Shown piece by piece: positions 7,987-15,609 of a stretch of DNA of 64,000 nt. Every line of letters begins with the position of its first letter. Positions within the stretch are counted from its first letter, which is position 1. The DNA lies in NCBI RefSeq assembly GCF_025154075.1, contig NZ_JAOAMU010000008.1, positions 1-64,000 on the forward strand. The letters are read 5' to 3'. The notes beneath the pieces were generated by a model, which was given only the letters and a program-made list of their open reading frames with translations, was not told where the DNA came from and searched no databases. The position numbers were made by a program, and so were the translations under genes. This stretch comes from Chryseobacterium herbae. Its GTDB lineage: Bacteria; Bacteroidota; Bacteroidia; Flavobacteriales; Weeksellaceae.

Positions 7987-10485
7987 CTATTTTTTATTAA
8001 ATATTGTTTGTACCTTATTTCGTATTTTAATCAGTAACGGTTCTTTATAATTTTTGTCTTCATCAAAATAGCCATACCCATATCCGTAGCCATATCCGTA
8101 GCCATATCCATATCCCTGCTTCGTATTGTAATCATTATATATTAATCCCAGATGATCAATCTCTCCCTGGTGGTATTTCTCCGTGATCATTTTCAGCATA
8201 TATTTTTCTGTATATTCATGACGTACCACATAAATATTGGCATCAGAATACTTCATCAGTTCATAAGAGTCCGCTACCAGACCTACCGGTGGCGAATCGA
8301 TGATGATGAAATCATATTTCTCTTTCAGCTCTTCTATAAATTTGATGTTTCTTTCACTCATCAAAAGTTCTGAAGGGTTTGGAGGGATCGGTCCTGAAGT
8401 GGCAACATCCAGATTCGGGATCTTGGTCTTGTTGATGATCTGCTCAATATCTACTTCTCCTGTAAGATAATTCGAGATACCATATTTATTATCAATTTTA
8501 AAATCGCCGAAGATCTTTGGCTTTCTAAGGTCCATCCCCAGAAGGATTGTTTTTTTATCACTTAGCCCGATTACTGAAGCCAGGTTGATGGAAATATAGG
8601 TTTTTCCTTCCCCACCAATGGAGGAGGTTATCAAAATCGTTTTCCCTTTTCCTTCTTCCTTACCGTTCTCCATCAGGAATCTTATGCTGGCACGTATTCC
8701 TCTGAAGGCTTCTGATACTGAAGATTTAGGCTGTTCAAGAACAGTAAGCATATTCTCGTTGCTGTTGTTTCCAATCACACCCAGAAGCGGGATCTTCGTT
8801 GCACTCAGCAATTCTTTGATATTTCTCATCTTATTATCCAGAACTTCTCCGATCAGGATGAATAATAGCGGCAACAGTAACAGCCCGGAAATGATTCCAA
8901 ACTTGATTGCTTTCACGTTCGGTCCTATCGCGCCCTGGCCCAGATTCTTGGCAGGGTCAATTACTGTAATATCAGACTGATTGGTCGCTACTTTCATCTG
9001 CGCTTCATTCTGTCTGGATAAAAGACTATTGTAGGTGGCTTCTATCATATTGTATCCTCTCTCTGCATCCAGATATCTTCTTTCTTTTTCCGGATATGAG
9101 TTCAGATCGGAATTCGCATCTGCTACCTGTCGGTCTATCTTATTGATCTCATCATAATACCTCGTATAATAATTTCTCAAAGTACCGGATGAGCCCGATC
9201 TTGCTTCATCTATCAGCCTATTTATTTCTTTCATCGGCTCTGAATTAGCCTTATAAATAGTAGCCATCTCTCTTTTCTTCGTGTACAGCGCCTTAAGTTC
9301 GGTAACTGTAGCTGAAAAGAATCCATCCTCAAAACCTGCAGCATTGGTGCTGATCATCTTATCGAAGTCCTGCGTCTGCAACGTTGTTTTGATATTATTC
9401 AGAGAACTGATTTTGCTGATAATGTCCGCTTTTTTTCCTTCAAGCTCTTTTATTTTGTCCAAAGACTTTTCGTCTCTGTCTTTAATATTGTACAGCTTTT
9501 CCGAAGTTTTTAAATAATTCAGGACCGCCGCACTTGAATCCAGCTTTTTACGGATATTATCTATATTGGCCTGCAGATAGACATCGGTATTCTTATTGAC
9601 GATATTTTTGTCGGCCAGCCTCTTTTTCTGAAGCTCTGTTACTGATTTGTTTAAGAAATTGACAGTACTGTTAAGATTAAATCCTTTCTTATTAATAATC
9701 ATGATCGTCCCGATCTCCTTATCAAATTCTACTGCTATGGTAGAAACAATATCATTAACACTCTGGTTTACAGAATTAAGTGTTACAATAATATTATTCA
9801 CTTTTATTTTAGGGGTCTCCGTATTTTTAACCAGTCTGAATCTCAGATTCGGGGAATTGTACCATTCATTGACCCTGATGATCTTATTGGCAGGTTTGGC
9901 ATATTCGTTAATAGACTGGAAACCTTCTGATTCATAACTATATAGATTGGTAGATTGACCTTCTTCAGGAAGAACTACTTCATACATGTCTTTCCCTTTG
10001 GGAATAAGGGTCACAGGATAATTGATCTGCTGCAGATGTTTTTTATCTACCTGCATAAAGATTGGTGAATCTGTCTTATCAATATAGGTAGATTTGATCA
10101 CTCCTTTCGTAGAGTAGTTCACGAAAAGATCCAGCTCTTTCACCAAAAACTCGTTATGAGATCTGGATAAAAGCATTTTTTTCAGATAAACTCCGTCCTG
10201 ATTTCCGTTCTGTCCCCAGATAAAGTTGATAGACTGGGTGGGGGTAAAATAGCTGGAAGTATTGTTGGATACGCTTAAAGAAAGGTTTGAAGCATAAATG
10301 TTCTGTGCATAATATTTACTGTATATCCACGAAATAACATATCCGATACACAGCATAAACACAAACCAATACCAGTTTTTGAGTATTCTTCTCAGGAAAT
10401 GTTCTATGTCAAATAATGCAAACGATCCGTACTTTTCCTTCTGGGGTTCGCTTTTCCCTACTTTGTTGTCTCTTTCTGGAATCAT
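7987..10485 (-). CDS. wzc: Exopolysaccharide chain-length regulator with tyrosine autokinase domain (Wzc type)
   Basis: An 832-residue inner-membrane co-polymerase that pairs with the Wza-like channel encoded just upstream to set length and drive export of a surface polysaccharide. Order: TM helix near residues 35-55, periplasmic Wzz/GumC domain, long coiled coils (about 290-480), TM helix near 525-545, then a cytoplasmic BY-kinase domain. The kinase has Walker A SSIGGEGKT (about 625), Walker A' LLGMDLRKP and Walker B FIIIDSPP (about 730). The C-terminal tyrosine cluster, the usual autophosphorylation zone, is eight exact Gly-Tyr pairs (bases 8068-8115) followed by a basic tail. It starts two bases after wza. 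Confidence 0.93.
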   Translation of the reverse strand: MIPERDNKVGKSEPQKEKYGSFALFDIEHFLRRILKNWYWFVFMLCIGYVISWIYSKYYAQNIYASNLSLSVSNNTSSYFTPTQSINFIWGQNGNQDGVYLKKMLLSRSHNEFLVKELDLFVNYSTKGVIKSTYIDKTDSPIFMQVDKKHLQQINYPVTLIPKGKDMYEVVLPEEGQSTNLYSYESEGFQSINEYAKPANKIIRVNEWYNSPNLRFRLVKNTETPKIKVNNIIVTLNSVNQSVNDIVSTIAVEFDKEIGTIMIINKKGFNLNSTVNFLNKSVTELQKKRLADKNIVNKNTDVYLQANIDNIRKKLDSSAAVLNYLKTSEKLYNIKDRDEKSLDKIKELEGKKADIISKISSLNNIKTTLQTQDFDKMISTNAAGFEDGFFSATVTELKALYTKKREMATIYKANSEPMKEINRLIDEARSGSSGTLRNYYTRYYDEINKIDRQVADANSDLNSYPEKERRYLDAERGYNMIEATYNSLLSRQNEAQMKVATNQSDITVIDPAKNLGQGAIGPNVKAIKFGIISGLLLLPLLFILIGEVLDNKMRNIKELLSATKIPLLGVIGNNSNENMLTVLEQPKSSVSEAFRGIRASIRFLMENGKEEGKGKTILITSSIGGEGKTYISINLASVIGLSDKKTILLGMDLRKPKIFGDFKIDNKYGISNYLTGEVDIEQIINKTKIPNLDVATSGPIPPNPSELLMSERNIKFIEELKEKYDFIIIDSPPVGLVADSYELMKYSDANIYVVRHEYTEKYMLKMITEKYHQGEIDHLGLIYNDYNTKQGYGYGYGYGYGYGYGYFDEDKNYKEPLLIKIRNKVQTIFNKK
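8068..8115 (-). repeat. (Gly-Tyr)8 codon repeat in the wzc tail
   Basis: Eight consecutive Gly-Tyr codon pairs, mostly GGATAT and GGCTAC, alternate in a 12-base sub-pattern. Such a tract is prone to slipped-strand gain or loss of pairs in steps of six bases, which would change the number of phosphorylatable tyrosines without shifting frame. Confidence 0.9.
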
Positions 10486-10487
10486 GG

Positions 10488-11342
10488 TTAAAGATTTTTA
10501 AGAAGCAGGTAAATAGATAATGCTGTCGTAATCACCGATACCCCGGTGGTTAGAGTCTGTACCGGATCTTTTCCAAATCCGTTCAAGCTTTTTCCTCTGG
10601 TATTCAGATAGATTTCATCCCCATTCTGCACGTAGTAGAAAGGAGAATTCATGATATCTTCACGGGTAAGATCTATTCTTGCCTTTTTGATTCCTTCCGG
10701 AAGTTTTCTGTGGATAACGATATTTCTACGGTCAATAGTTCTGTTCAAACCTCCGTTAATAGCTAATGCTTCGGTAATCGTCAGCGTATTTTTATGAACT
10801 ACTTTTTCACCTGAAAGACCTGTGGTTTCCACATCTCCCAGAATATAATAGGTGATTCCGTTTGTATTCAGTCTTACTTCCGCTTTTCCTTCCTGAAAGT
10901 TTTCATTTACTTTTTCCTGAAGCTCCTGGGTAATATCTTCCACTGTTCTCCCTTCTGCTTTCACGTATCCTACTCCGAAAACATTGATATCTCCTTTGGA
11001 ATCTACCTTCAGCCCATTAAAATAGAAGTTCATATTTCCACCGTTGGCAGAGCCTCCCACTGCTCCTGCAAATGCCGCAGGATTCGCACCCCCTCCTACT
11101 CCTCCGGATGTATTCAAAGATGAATAAAACTGAGCAGCATCTCCCTTGGGAGTCGTCACAATGTTGAGATTAAGGATGTCGTTTTTTGTAATTCGGTAAA
11201 CGGGAATATTGTAGGGAATAAGTCCTTCTTCATTGATAACCAGGCTTTCGCTCGGCTGCATATACCTTACATCTTTTTTGGTGATGCAGGATGTCATAAA
11301 AAAGGGCAGTAGTAAAAATAAATACTTTAAGTTCTTCATCAT
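10488..11342 (-). CDS. wza: Polysaccharide export outer-membrane lipoprotein (Wza type)
   Basis: A 284-residue outer-membrane export protein that forms the channel for the polysaccharide handled by Wzc. The N-terminus is a lipoprotein signal with lipobox FMTSC (Cys19 from the first Met), then the poly-export domain beginning IPVYRITKNDILNLNI, and a SLBB-like part (ITYYILGDVETTGLSG). A Gly/Ala/Asn-rich insert at about residues 78-105 (GGVGGGANPAAFAGAVGGSA) is low complexity. The C-terminal hydrophobic segment TTGVSVITTALSIYLLLKNL resembles the membrane-spanning end of Wza. Two adjacent ATGs (11342, 11339) can both serve as start. wzc follows after two bases. Confidence 0.92.
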   Translation of the reverse strand: MMKNLKYLFLLLPFFMTSCITKKDVRYMQPSESLVINEEGLIPYNIPVYRITKNDILNLNIVTTPKGDAAQFYSSLNTSGGVGGGANPAAFAGAVGGSANGGNMNFYFNGLKVDSKGDINVFGVGYVKAEGRTVEDITQELQEKVNENFQEGKAEVRLNTNGITYYILGDVETTGLSGEKVVHKNTLTITEALAINGGLNRTIDRRNIVIHRKLPEGIKKARIDLTREDIMNSPFYYVQNGDEIYLNTRGKSLNGFGKDPVQTLTTGVSVITTALSIYLLLKNL

Positions 11343-11356
11343 ATTTGAATGTTTTG

Positions 11357-11364
11357 CAAAAGTA
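11357..11364 (-). promoter_or_regulatory. -7 box upstream of wza
   Basis: TACTTTTG on the minus strand, followed by CAAAAC, lies about 15 bases before the wza start in the short gap after the wecA-type gene. It fits TAnnTTTG; a -33 TTG is not evident. It may give wza-wzc its own start in addition to read-through. Confidence 0.4.
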
Positions 11365-11368
11365 AAAA

Positions 11369-12496
11369 TTAAATTGATATTTTCTTATTATTTCGTAAAT
11401 GATAAATCAAATCTGGTAAATAAGCTCCAAAAAAACCTAATAAAACGATTATCAGAAGCAAAAGATTTATATTAAGGTGCCTTAAGTAATAAGCCACGGT
11501 AACGATCATAAGATAATACACAATGATATAAAATGTGGAACGTCTGTGGGTAAGATCCAGTTTCAGTAATTTGTGGTGGATATGGTTTTTGTCAGCATCA
11601 AAAGGCGATTTTTTATTGCAAAGCCTTACAATAATCACATTTAAAGTATCCACGATCGGCAGAATAAGAATAGCTACCGCTACCGCAGGGGCCGACTGAA
11701 GGTGATACCTGGGAACATTAGGAAGTTCTTTATCAATGAAAATATCGATGAAACAGATGGACGTAAATGCCAGCAGGAATCCCAGAAGCATTGATCCGGT
11801 ATCTCCCATAAAGATTTTATTGGTCCTGTAATTCGATAAATTATAGTAGAGAAATGCCAGCACGGTGCCTATGATGATTGCGGATAAAACCACCAGCGGA
11901 TAGTTATATTCCCCTAATCGGTAATAGCTTATTCCGAACATTGCGCTGCAGATCACGGAATATCCTCCGGCAAGCCCGTCGATCCCATCGATCAGGTTGA
12001 ATGCATTGATCAGAACTATAAAAGTAATAATGCTAAACACCACACTCACGATATAATTCATCTCATATATCCCGAAAATCCCGAATAAACTTCGGATTCT
12101 TATGTCTGATCCTATCACAACCAGTGATGAAACAACGATTTGTGCCACAAGTTTCTTATAGGCCCGCATCACGACGATATCATCCATTACCCCGACGTAC
12201 AACAGGATAATTAATGAGGCGAATAAAAATTTGTAGAGATCAAAGAGTTCATATGCAAAAATTGATGCACTGATTCCGATCGAGTAAAAGATGGCAATCC
12301 CGCCAAGGTTGGGGATTTTTCTGAGGTGGGAACTCCTTACCCCGGGTTCATCCATAAGATTCTTTCTTCTGGATATTTTAATGATGGTGGGTATGGAGAA
12401 AAAGGTAATTAAAAAAGCAAACAGAAAACCTAATCCTATTTTCACATAAAAAATAGAAATTCCTGATTCGCTTAAGAACAATTCAAAATTCTTCAT
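11369..12496 (-). CDS. Undecaprenyl-phosphate sugar-1-phosphate transferase (WecA/MraY family)
   Basis: A 375-residue polytopic membrane enzyme that starts a surface glycan by moving a sugar-1-phosphate, typically GlcNAc-1-P, from UDP-sugar to undecaprenyl phosphate. About ten TM helices are visible. Family motifs: GVRSSHLRKIPNLGG on the first cytoplasmic loop, DDI in GVMDDIVVM, NAFNLIDGIDGLAGG, FMGDTGSM, and the basic HIHHKLLKLDLTHRRS loop. MraY itself usually sits in the cell-wall cluster and recognises muramyl pentapeptide, so the position next to wza-wzc favours the WecA-like role. The exact sugar is not readable. Confidence 0.9.
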   Translation of the reverse strand: MKNFELFLSESGISIFYVKIGLGFLFAFLITFFSIPTIIKISRRKNLMDEPGVRSSHLRKIPNLGGIAIFYSIGISASIFAYELFDLYKFLFASLIILLYVGVMDDIVVMRAYKKLVAQIVVSSLVVIGSDIRIRSLFGIFGIYEMNYIVSVVFSIITFIVLINAFNLIDGIDGLAGGYSVICSAMFGISYYRLGEYNYPLVVLSAIIIGTVLAFLYYNLSNYRTNKIFMGDTGSMLLGFLLAFTSICFIDIFIDKELPNVPRYHLQSAPAVAVAILILPIVDTLNVIIVRLCNKKSPFDADKNHIHHKLLKLDLTHRRSTFYIIVYYLMIVTVAYYLRHLNINLLLLIIVLLGFFGAYLPDLIYHLRNNKKISI

Positions 12497-12611
12497 TTTT
12501 TTTTATCAAGCACATCATCAACGTCTTTGATAAAACTTATCCAAATTCCTCATAAAAGGCTTTCTGTCAAAGTTTTAGTGATGACTGAAATAATTGTACT
12601 TATCATTTGTG

Positions 12612-13598
12612 TTATAACATTTTTCTTATCAGCTTCTTTTGTCCGGCAAAAAACAACAGATAAAAAATCTTTTTTTTCACTGGCAAAGATAAAAGATAAT
12701 TCTTACCAAAACGACTATAGTTCAATATATCTTGAATATTTATTTTCCTTTCACGCTTAAAAACAGCCAGTTCATCAGCCATTTTATTAAAAGTTTCCTC
12801 ATTTTTTACAAAAGCCACATAAGCCAGAAAAGAATATACCCCTTCAAATATCTGAAAATTTTTCAGTTCCTCTCTTTTATGGGAATATTCGGATTTTTCG
12901 AAGGCATCTTCCACATCTTTCACGGCTTTCAGGATATCTAACCCTTTTTCTGTGTGGGTTTTTGTAATGGAATCCGTACGCTCCAGATACTGATAATGAA
13001 AATTCTGGGTCTGAGCCACCACTTTACACTCGAGAAGCAACTGCGGGATCAGCTGAATATCTTCAAAATGAACTCCCTTTTTAAATCTTTTATGATCAAA
13101 AAGCTCTTTTTTAAACAGTTTATTGCACGCAAAATAACTGAGATCTGAAAAAACGGAAAAATGATCTTTCAGCTCTATCTTTTCAGACATATTGGGAATC
13201 TGTGTCAGTTTCTGGGTGACTTTTCCATTCTGATCCACTTTCTGAATATTGCAGATCACCATTTTGGCTTCATGTTTTTCTGCCAGCTGTACCATTTCTT
13301 CAAACATGGTCTCTGTTACATAATCATCACTGTCCACAAAACCAATATATTCTCCCGAAGCTCTGTCCAGACCGAAATTCCGGGCATCGCTTAGGCCTCC
13401 GTTTTCTTTGCTGAAAGCCTTTATTTTATTCGGGAAATTGCGGGCGTATTCTTCAATGATCAATCCGGAACGGTCTTTACTCCCGTCATCAACAACGAGA
13501 ATCTCAATATCCTGAAGACTTTGGTTAACCAGAGAATCCAGGCATTTGGCCAGATAATTTTCGACATTATATACGGGAACTATAATTGAAACCCTCAT
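12612..13598 (-). CDS. Family 2 glycosyltransferase
   Basis: A 328-residue GT-A fold transferase expected to add a sugar to a lipid-linked glycan on the cytoplasmic face of the inner membrane. The N-terminal domain carries VSIIVPVYNVENYL, the nucleotide-sugar motif VDDGSKDRSG (about residues 36-45), ENGGLSDARNFG, and the metal-binding FVDSDDYV (about 90-97). The C-terminal 130 residues are helical and basic without TM helices. Its start overlaps the stop of the esterase gene by four bases (ATGA-type overlap), so the two are translated together. A 115-base gap separates it from the WecA-type gene. Acceptor and donor are unknown. Confidence 0.9.
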   Translation of the reverse strand: MRVSIIVPVYNVENYLAKCLDSLVNQSLQDIEILVVDDGSKDRSGLIIEEYARNFPNKIKAFSKENGGLSDARNFGLDRASGEYIGFVDSDDYVTETMFEEMVQLAEKHEAKMVICNIQKVDQNGKVTQKLTQIPNMSEKIELKDHFSVFSDLSYFACNKLFKKELFDHKRFKKGVHFEDIQLIPQLLLECKVVAQTQNFHYQYLERTDSITKTHTEKGLDILKAVKDVEDAFEKSEYSHKREELKNFQIFEGVYSFLAYVAFVKNEETFNKMADELAVFKRERKINIQDILNYSRFGKNYLLSLPVKKKIFYLLFFAGQKKLIRKML

Positions 13599-14371
13599 CT
13601 TTTGCCTGTTAAATTAACAATTCCTTTTGCTAAAAACTCACTGAACTTTTGGTATCCCAGCTTATTCAAATGCAGAGGATCTCCAAACAAGTTCCGGTCT
13701 TTCTCATAATCTTTGGTGACTTCATCAAAATTTAAAATGACTACTTTCTGATCCAGACCATTATGTTTTAAATCTTTCAGGAGCGCATTTCTGTAATCCT
13801 GTATTTTAAATGCTGTACCGCCGTTTAAGACCAGTTCAGCACCTTTGTTGCTGAGTCCGCTCAGGACATTTTTATTTTTAAAATCTTCTTCTACTCCAAA
13901 TTCCGGCATAGAAACCACCACCGGTTTGATGTTGTAATGCAGCAGTGTTTTAATGATCATCATCATGTGATGGGTATAAAAATCCGGTCCTAAGTGCGTT
14001 GCCGCATCATTCACGCCTGCAATGACGATACAATAATCCGGTTTTTTCTCAATCACTTTTTTGGAAGAAAATTCTTCGTCATCTTCTTTAAAAAGGTTTT
14101 CATAGATCCTTTTGGTCTTCGCACCCGGATTTCCGGATGAGTAGATTTCCGCATGAACGCCCTGATCAGAAATTTTTCTGCTTAAAAGAGAATCCAGGTT
14201 CTGCCTTACGACCCAGCTGTCCCCAATGATACCGATCTGCAGACCCTGTTCAGGTTTTGTGTTTGACGAAAAATAATCTTCTTCGCCGGCATACGCATAT
14301 TTATTCCAGAAATAAACGAAACAGAAGGCTCCGGTTAACAGAACAATACTTAAAACAATATTTTTTTTCAT
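13595..14371 (-). CDS. SGNH/GDSL-family hydrolase, membrane-anchored
   Basis: A 258-residue esterase of the SGNH fold. A single N-terminal TM or uncleaved signal (residues 5-22) places the domain in the periplasm. Block I is IGIIGDSWV with nucleophile Ser52; block III is around VIAGVNDAA; block V is GDPLHLNKLG with Asp231 and His234. The normal triad is therefore intact. Next to glycosyltransferase and export genes, deacetylation or other esterase action on a surface glycan is a reasonable guess, but the substrate cannot be seen. It overlaps the glycosyltransferase by four bases and follows the arginase-like gene by 11 bases. Confidence 0.85.
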   Translation of the reverse strand: MKKNIVLSIVLLTGAFCFVYFWNKYAYAGEEDYFSSNTKPEQGLQIGIIGDSWVVRQNLDSLLSRKISDQGVHAEIYSSGNPGAKTKRIYENLFKEDDEEFSSKKVIEKKPDYCIVIAGVNDAATHLGPDFYTHHMMMIIKTLLHYNIKPVVVSMPEFGVEEDFKNKNVLSGLSNKGAELVLNGGTAFKIQDYRNALLKDLKHNGLDQKVVILNFDEVTKDYEKDRNLFGDPLHLNKLGYQKFSEFLAKGIVNLTGKR

Positions 14372-14382
14372 CTTGTGTATAC

Positions 14383-15450
14383 TTAAAAGGTCAGCCTCGG
14401 ATTAAGCGTTCCTCTTTTTGCCTCTTCGAAATCTTTTTTGGAACATGGGATGCAGTTTTCAATATTGTCATCATCTCCAAAATACCATAAATTGCTGAAA
14501 GTATCCCGTTTGAAAGCGTATTGGTCATCATCTATCAAAACATAGAACTGTTCATAATGCCTTTCCCTTGGATGAGACCGCTGGATATTGATCCCTTCGA
14601 TCAGATACCAGATCATCTGGGCCAGCAGCTGGTGATTCAGCTGGTTTTCCGAATAAATATTGTAATTAAAAATCCCGACAGACTTTAAATTTTCACTCAG
14701 TCCTATTTCTTTCATGTAGGCACAAATCTCTCTTCTGTTCAATCCGTTGACCTGAGGATTCATAGAAAACGGTTCACTAAAACTTTCAACCGCATCACAA
14801 TTCAGCGTTACCAGGTCGGTTTTCCTGAAGAAAGGCTCTGTTTTTTCAGTGGAATTCATCATTTCAGCGAGTCGGACGATGTCAAACTGCACTTCTTTGA
14901 TCAGCCTGATGGAATCTGCTTCATTTAAATGCTTCTGATAGCCTAAATGATGGTAATTTTTAATGGAGAAATTTTTAGAACCTAATATTTTCCCTAAAAA
15001 AGTATGTTCATTAATCTGCTCACCCTGCTGCAGGGAAATAATATTGCTGATCTGGGTATAGTTGATGTTTTTCTTATGAAAATTCAATGTGGAAAACAAT
15101 GAAAAAGCAAAATCACTGGATCCGCCGATAATCACCGGAAGGGCTCTTTTGTAATGGCATGCCGACAAAACCTCCTGCAGAATATAATGGGAATCCTGAA
15201 CTGATTTTCCGGATACCAGATCTCCAAGATCTACGACAGGAATTTCAAAATCCAGCTGTGAAAGTTTATAAAACTCCTTCCTTACGGCTGTAAAATCCTG
15301 AACTTCCGCATCGCCGCCCGCTCCTCTGTAATCCGAGACAAAGAGAAGAACAATACTGTCTTCTTTTATATCTTTCGTGATCCTGCTGCCTATCTGCCAG
15401 CTTTCTGTTTTGAAATTTCTTGGTGAAATGATAAAATCTTCAAAATCCAT
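14383..15450 (-). CDS. Arginase-fold protein without metal ligands (annotated elsewhere as formimidoylglutamase-like)
   Basis: A 355-residue member of the ureohydrolase (arginase/agmatinase/formiminoglutamase) superfamily, cytoplasmic. The fold markers are recognisable, but the dimanganese ligands are not: the usual GGxH reads IIGGSSDFAFS, the DAHxD region reads SLQQGEQ, and the SxDxDxxDP block reads TLNCDAVESFSEP. A working metal centre is thus unlikely, and a non-enzymatic or altered role is inferred. It lies between topA and the esterase/glycosyltransferase pair; no histidine-degradation genes are near, so hutG would be a misleading name. The start ATG at 15450 fits MDFEDFIISPRNF. Confidence 0.75.
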   Translation of the reverse strand: MDFEDFIISPRNFKTESWQIGSRITKDIKEDSIVLLFVSDYRGAGGDAEVQDFTAVRKEFYKLSQLDFEIPVVDLGDLVSGKSVQDSHYILQEVLSACHYKRALPVIIGGSSDFAFSLFSTLNFHKKNINYTQISNIISLQQGEQINEHTFLGKILGSKNFSIKNYHHLGYQKHLNEADSIRLIKEVQFDIVRLAEMMNSTEKTEPFFRKTDLVTLNCDAVESFSEPFSMNPQVNGLNRREICAYMKEIGLSENLKSVGIFNYNIYSENQLNHQLLAQMIWYLIEGINIQRSHPRERHYEQFYVLIDDDQYAFKRDTFSNLWYFGDDDNIENCIPCSKKDFEEAKRGTLNPRLTF

Positions 15451-15503
15451 ATTTTTAATTTGAAAACTTGAGAAAATGTTAATTTATTAAATGCTTTACC
15501 GAA

Positions 15504-15511
15504 CAAACATA
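15504..15511 (-). promoter_or_regulatory. Possible -7 box for the arginase-like/esterase/glycosyltransferase unit
   Basis: TATGTTTG on the minus strand fits TAnnTTTG and lies just after the terminator hairpin at 15512-15552, about 54 bases before the ATG at 15450. The nearest TTG (15526-15528) is only 14 bases away, so this is weak. Confidence 0.3.
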
Positions 15512-15552
15512 CAAAAAAACCACAGCAAGTACATATGCTGTGGCGTTTTTTG
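15512..15552 (-). terminator. Second terminator behind topA
   Basis: CCACAGCA and TGCTGTGG form an eight-pair stem flanked by A runs on one side and T runs on the other, so it can stop transcription in either direction. With the hairpin at 15556-15592 it makes a tandem terminator. Confidence 0.75.
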
Positions 15553-15555
15553 TTG

Positions 15556-15592
15556 ATAAAAAAAGCCGTCAACATATATTGTTAACGGCTTT
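15556..15592 (-). terminator. topA: Rho-independent terminator of topA
   Basis: On the minus strand AAGCCGTTAACA and TGTTGACGGCTT pair around a TATA loop, followed by seven T residues, 18 bases past the topA stop. Confidence 0.88.
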
Positions 15593-15609
15593 GTATATTT
15601 TTTTTACTA

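Noticed and set aside
8068..8115. Non-coding minisatellite
   Set aside because: It is in frame inside wzc and encodes exact Gly-Tyr pairs at the place where these kinases carry their tyrosine tail.
12527..12760. Plus-strand 77-residue open frame
   Set aside because: Its second half lies antisense to the glycosyltransferase gene, it has no promoter or recognisable domain, and it is low-complexity Phe/Ile/Ser-rich.
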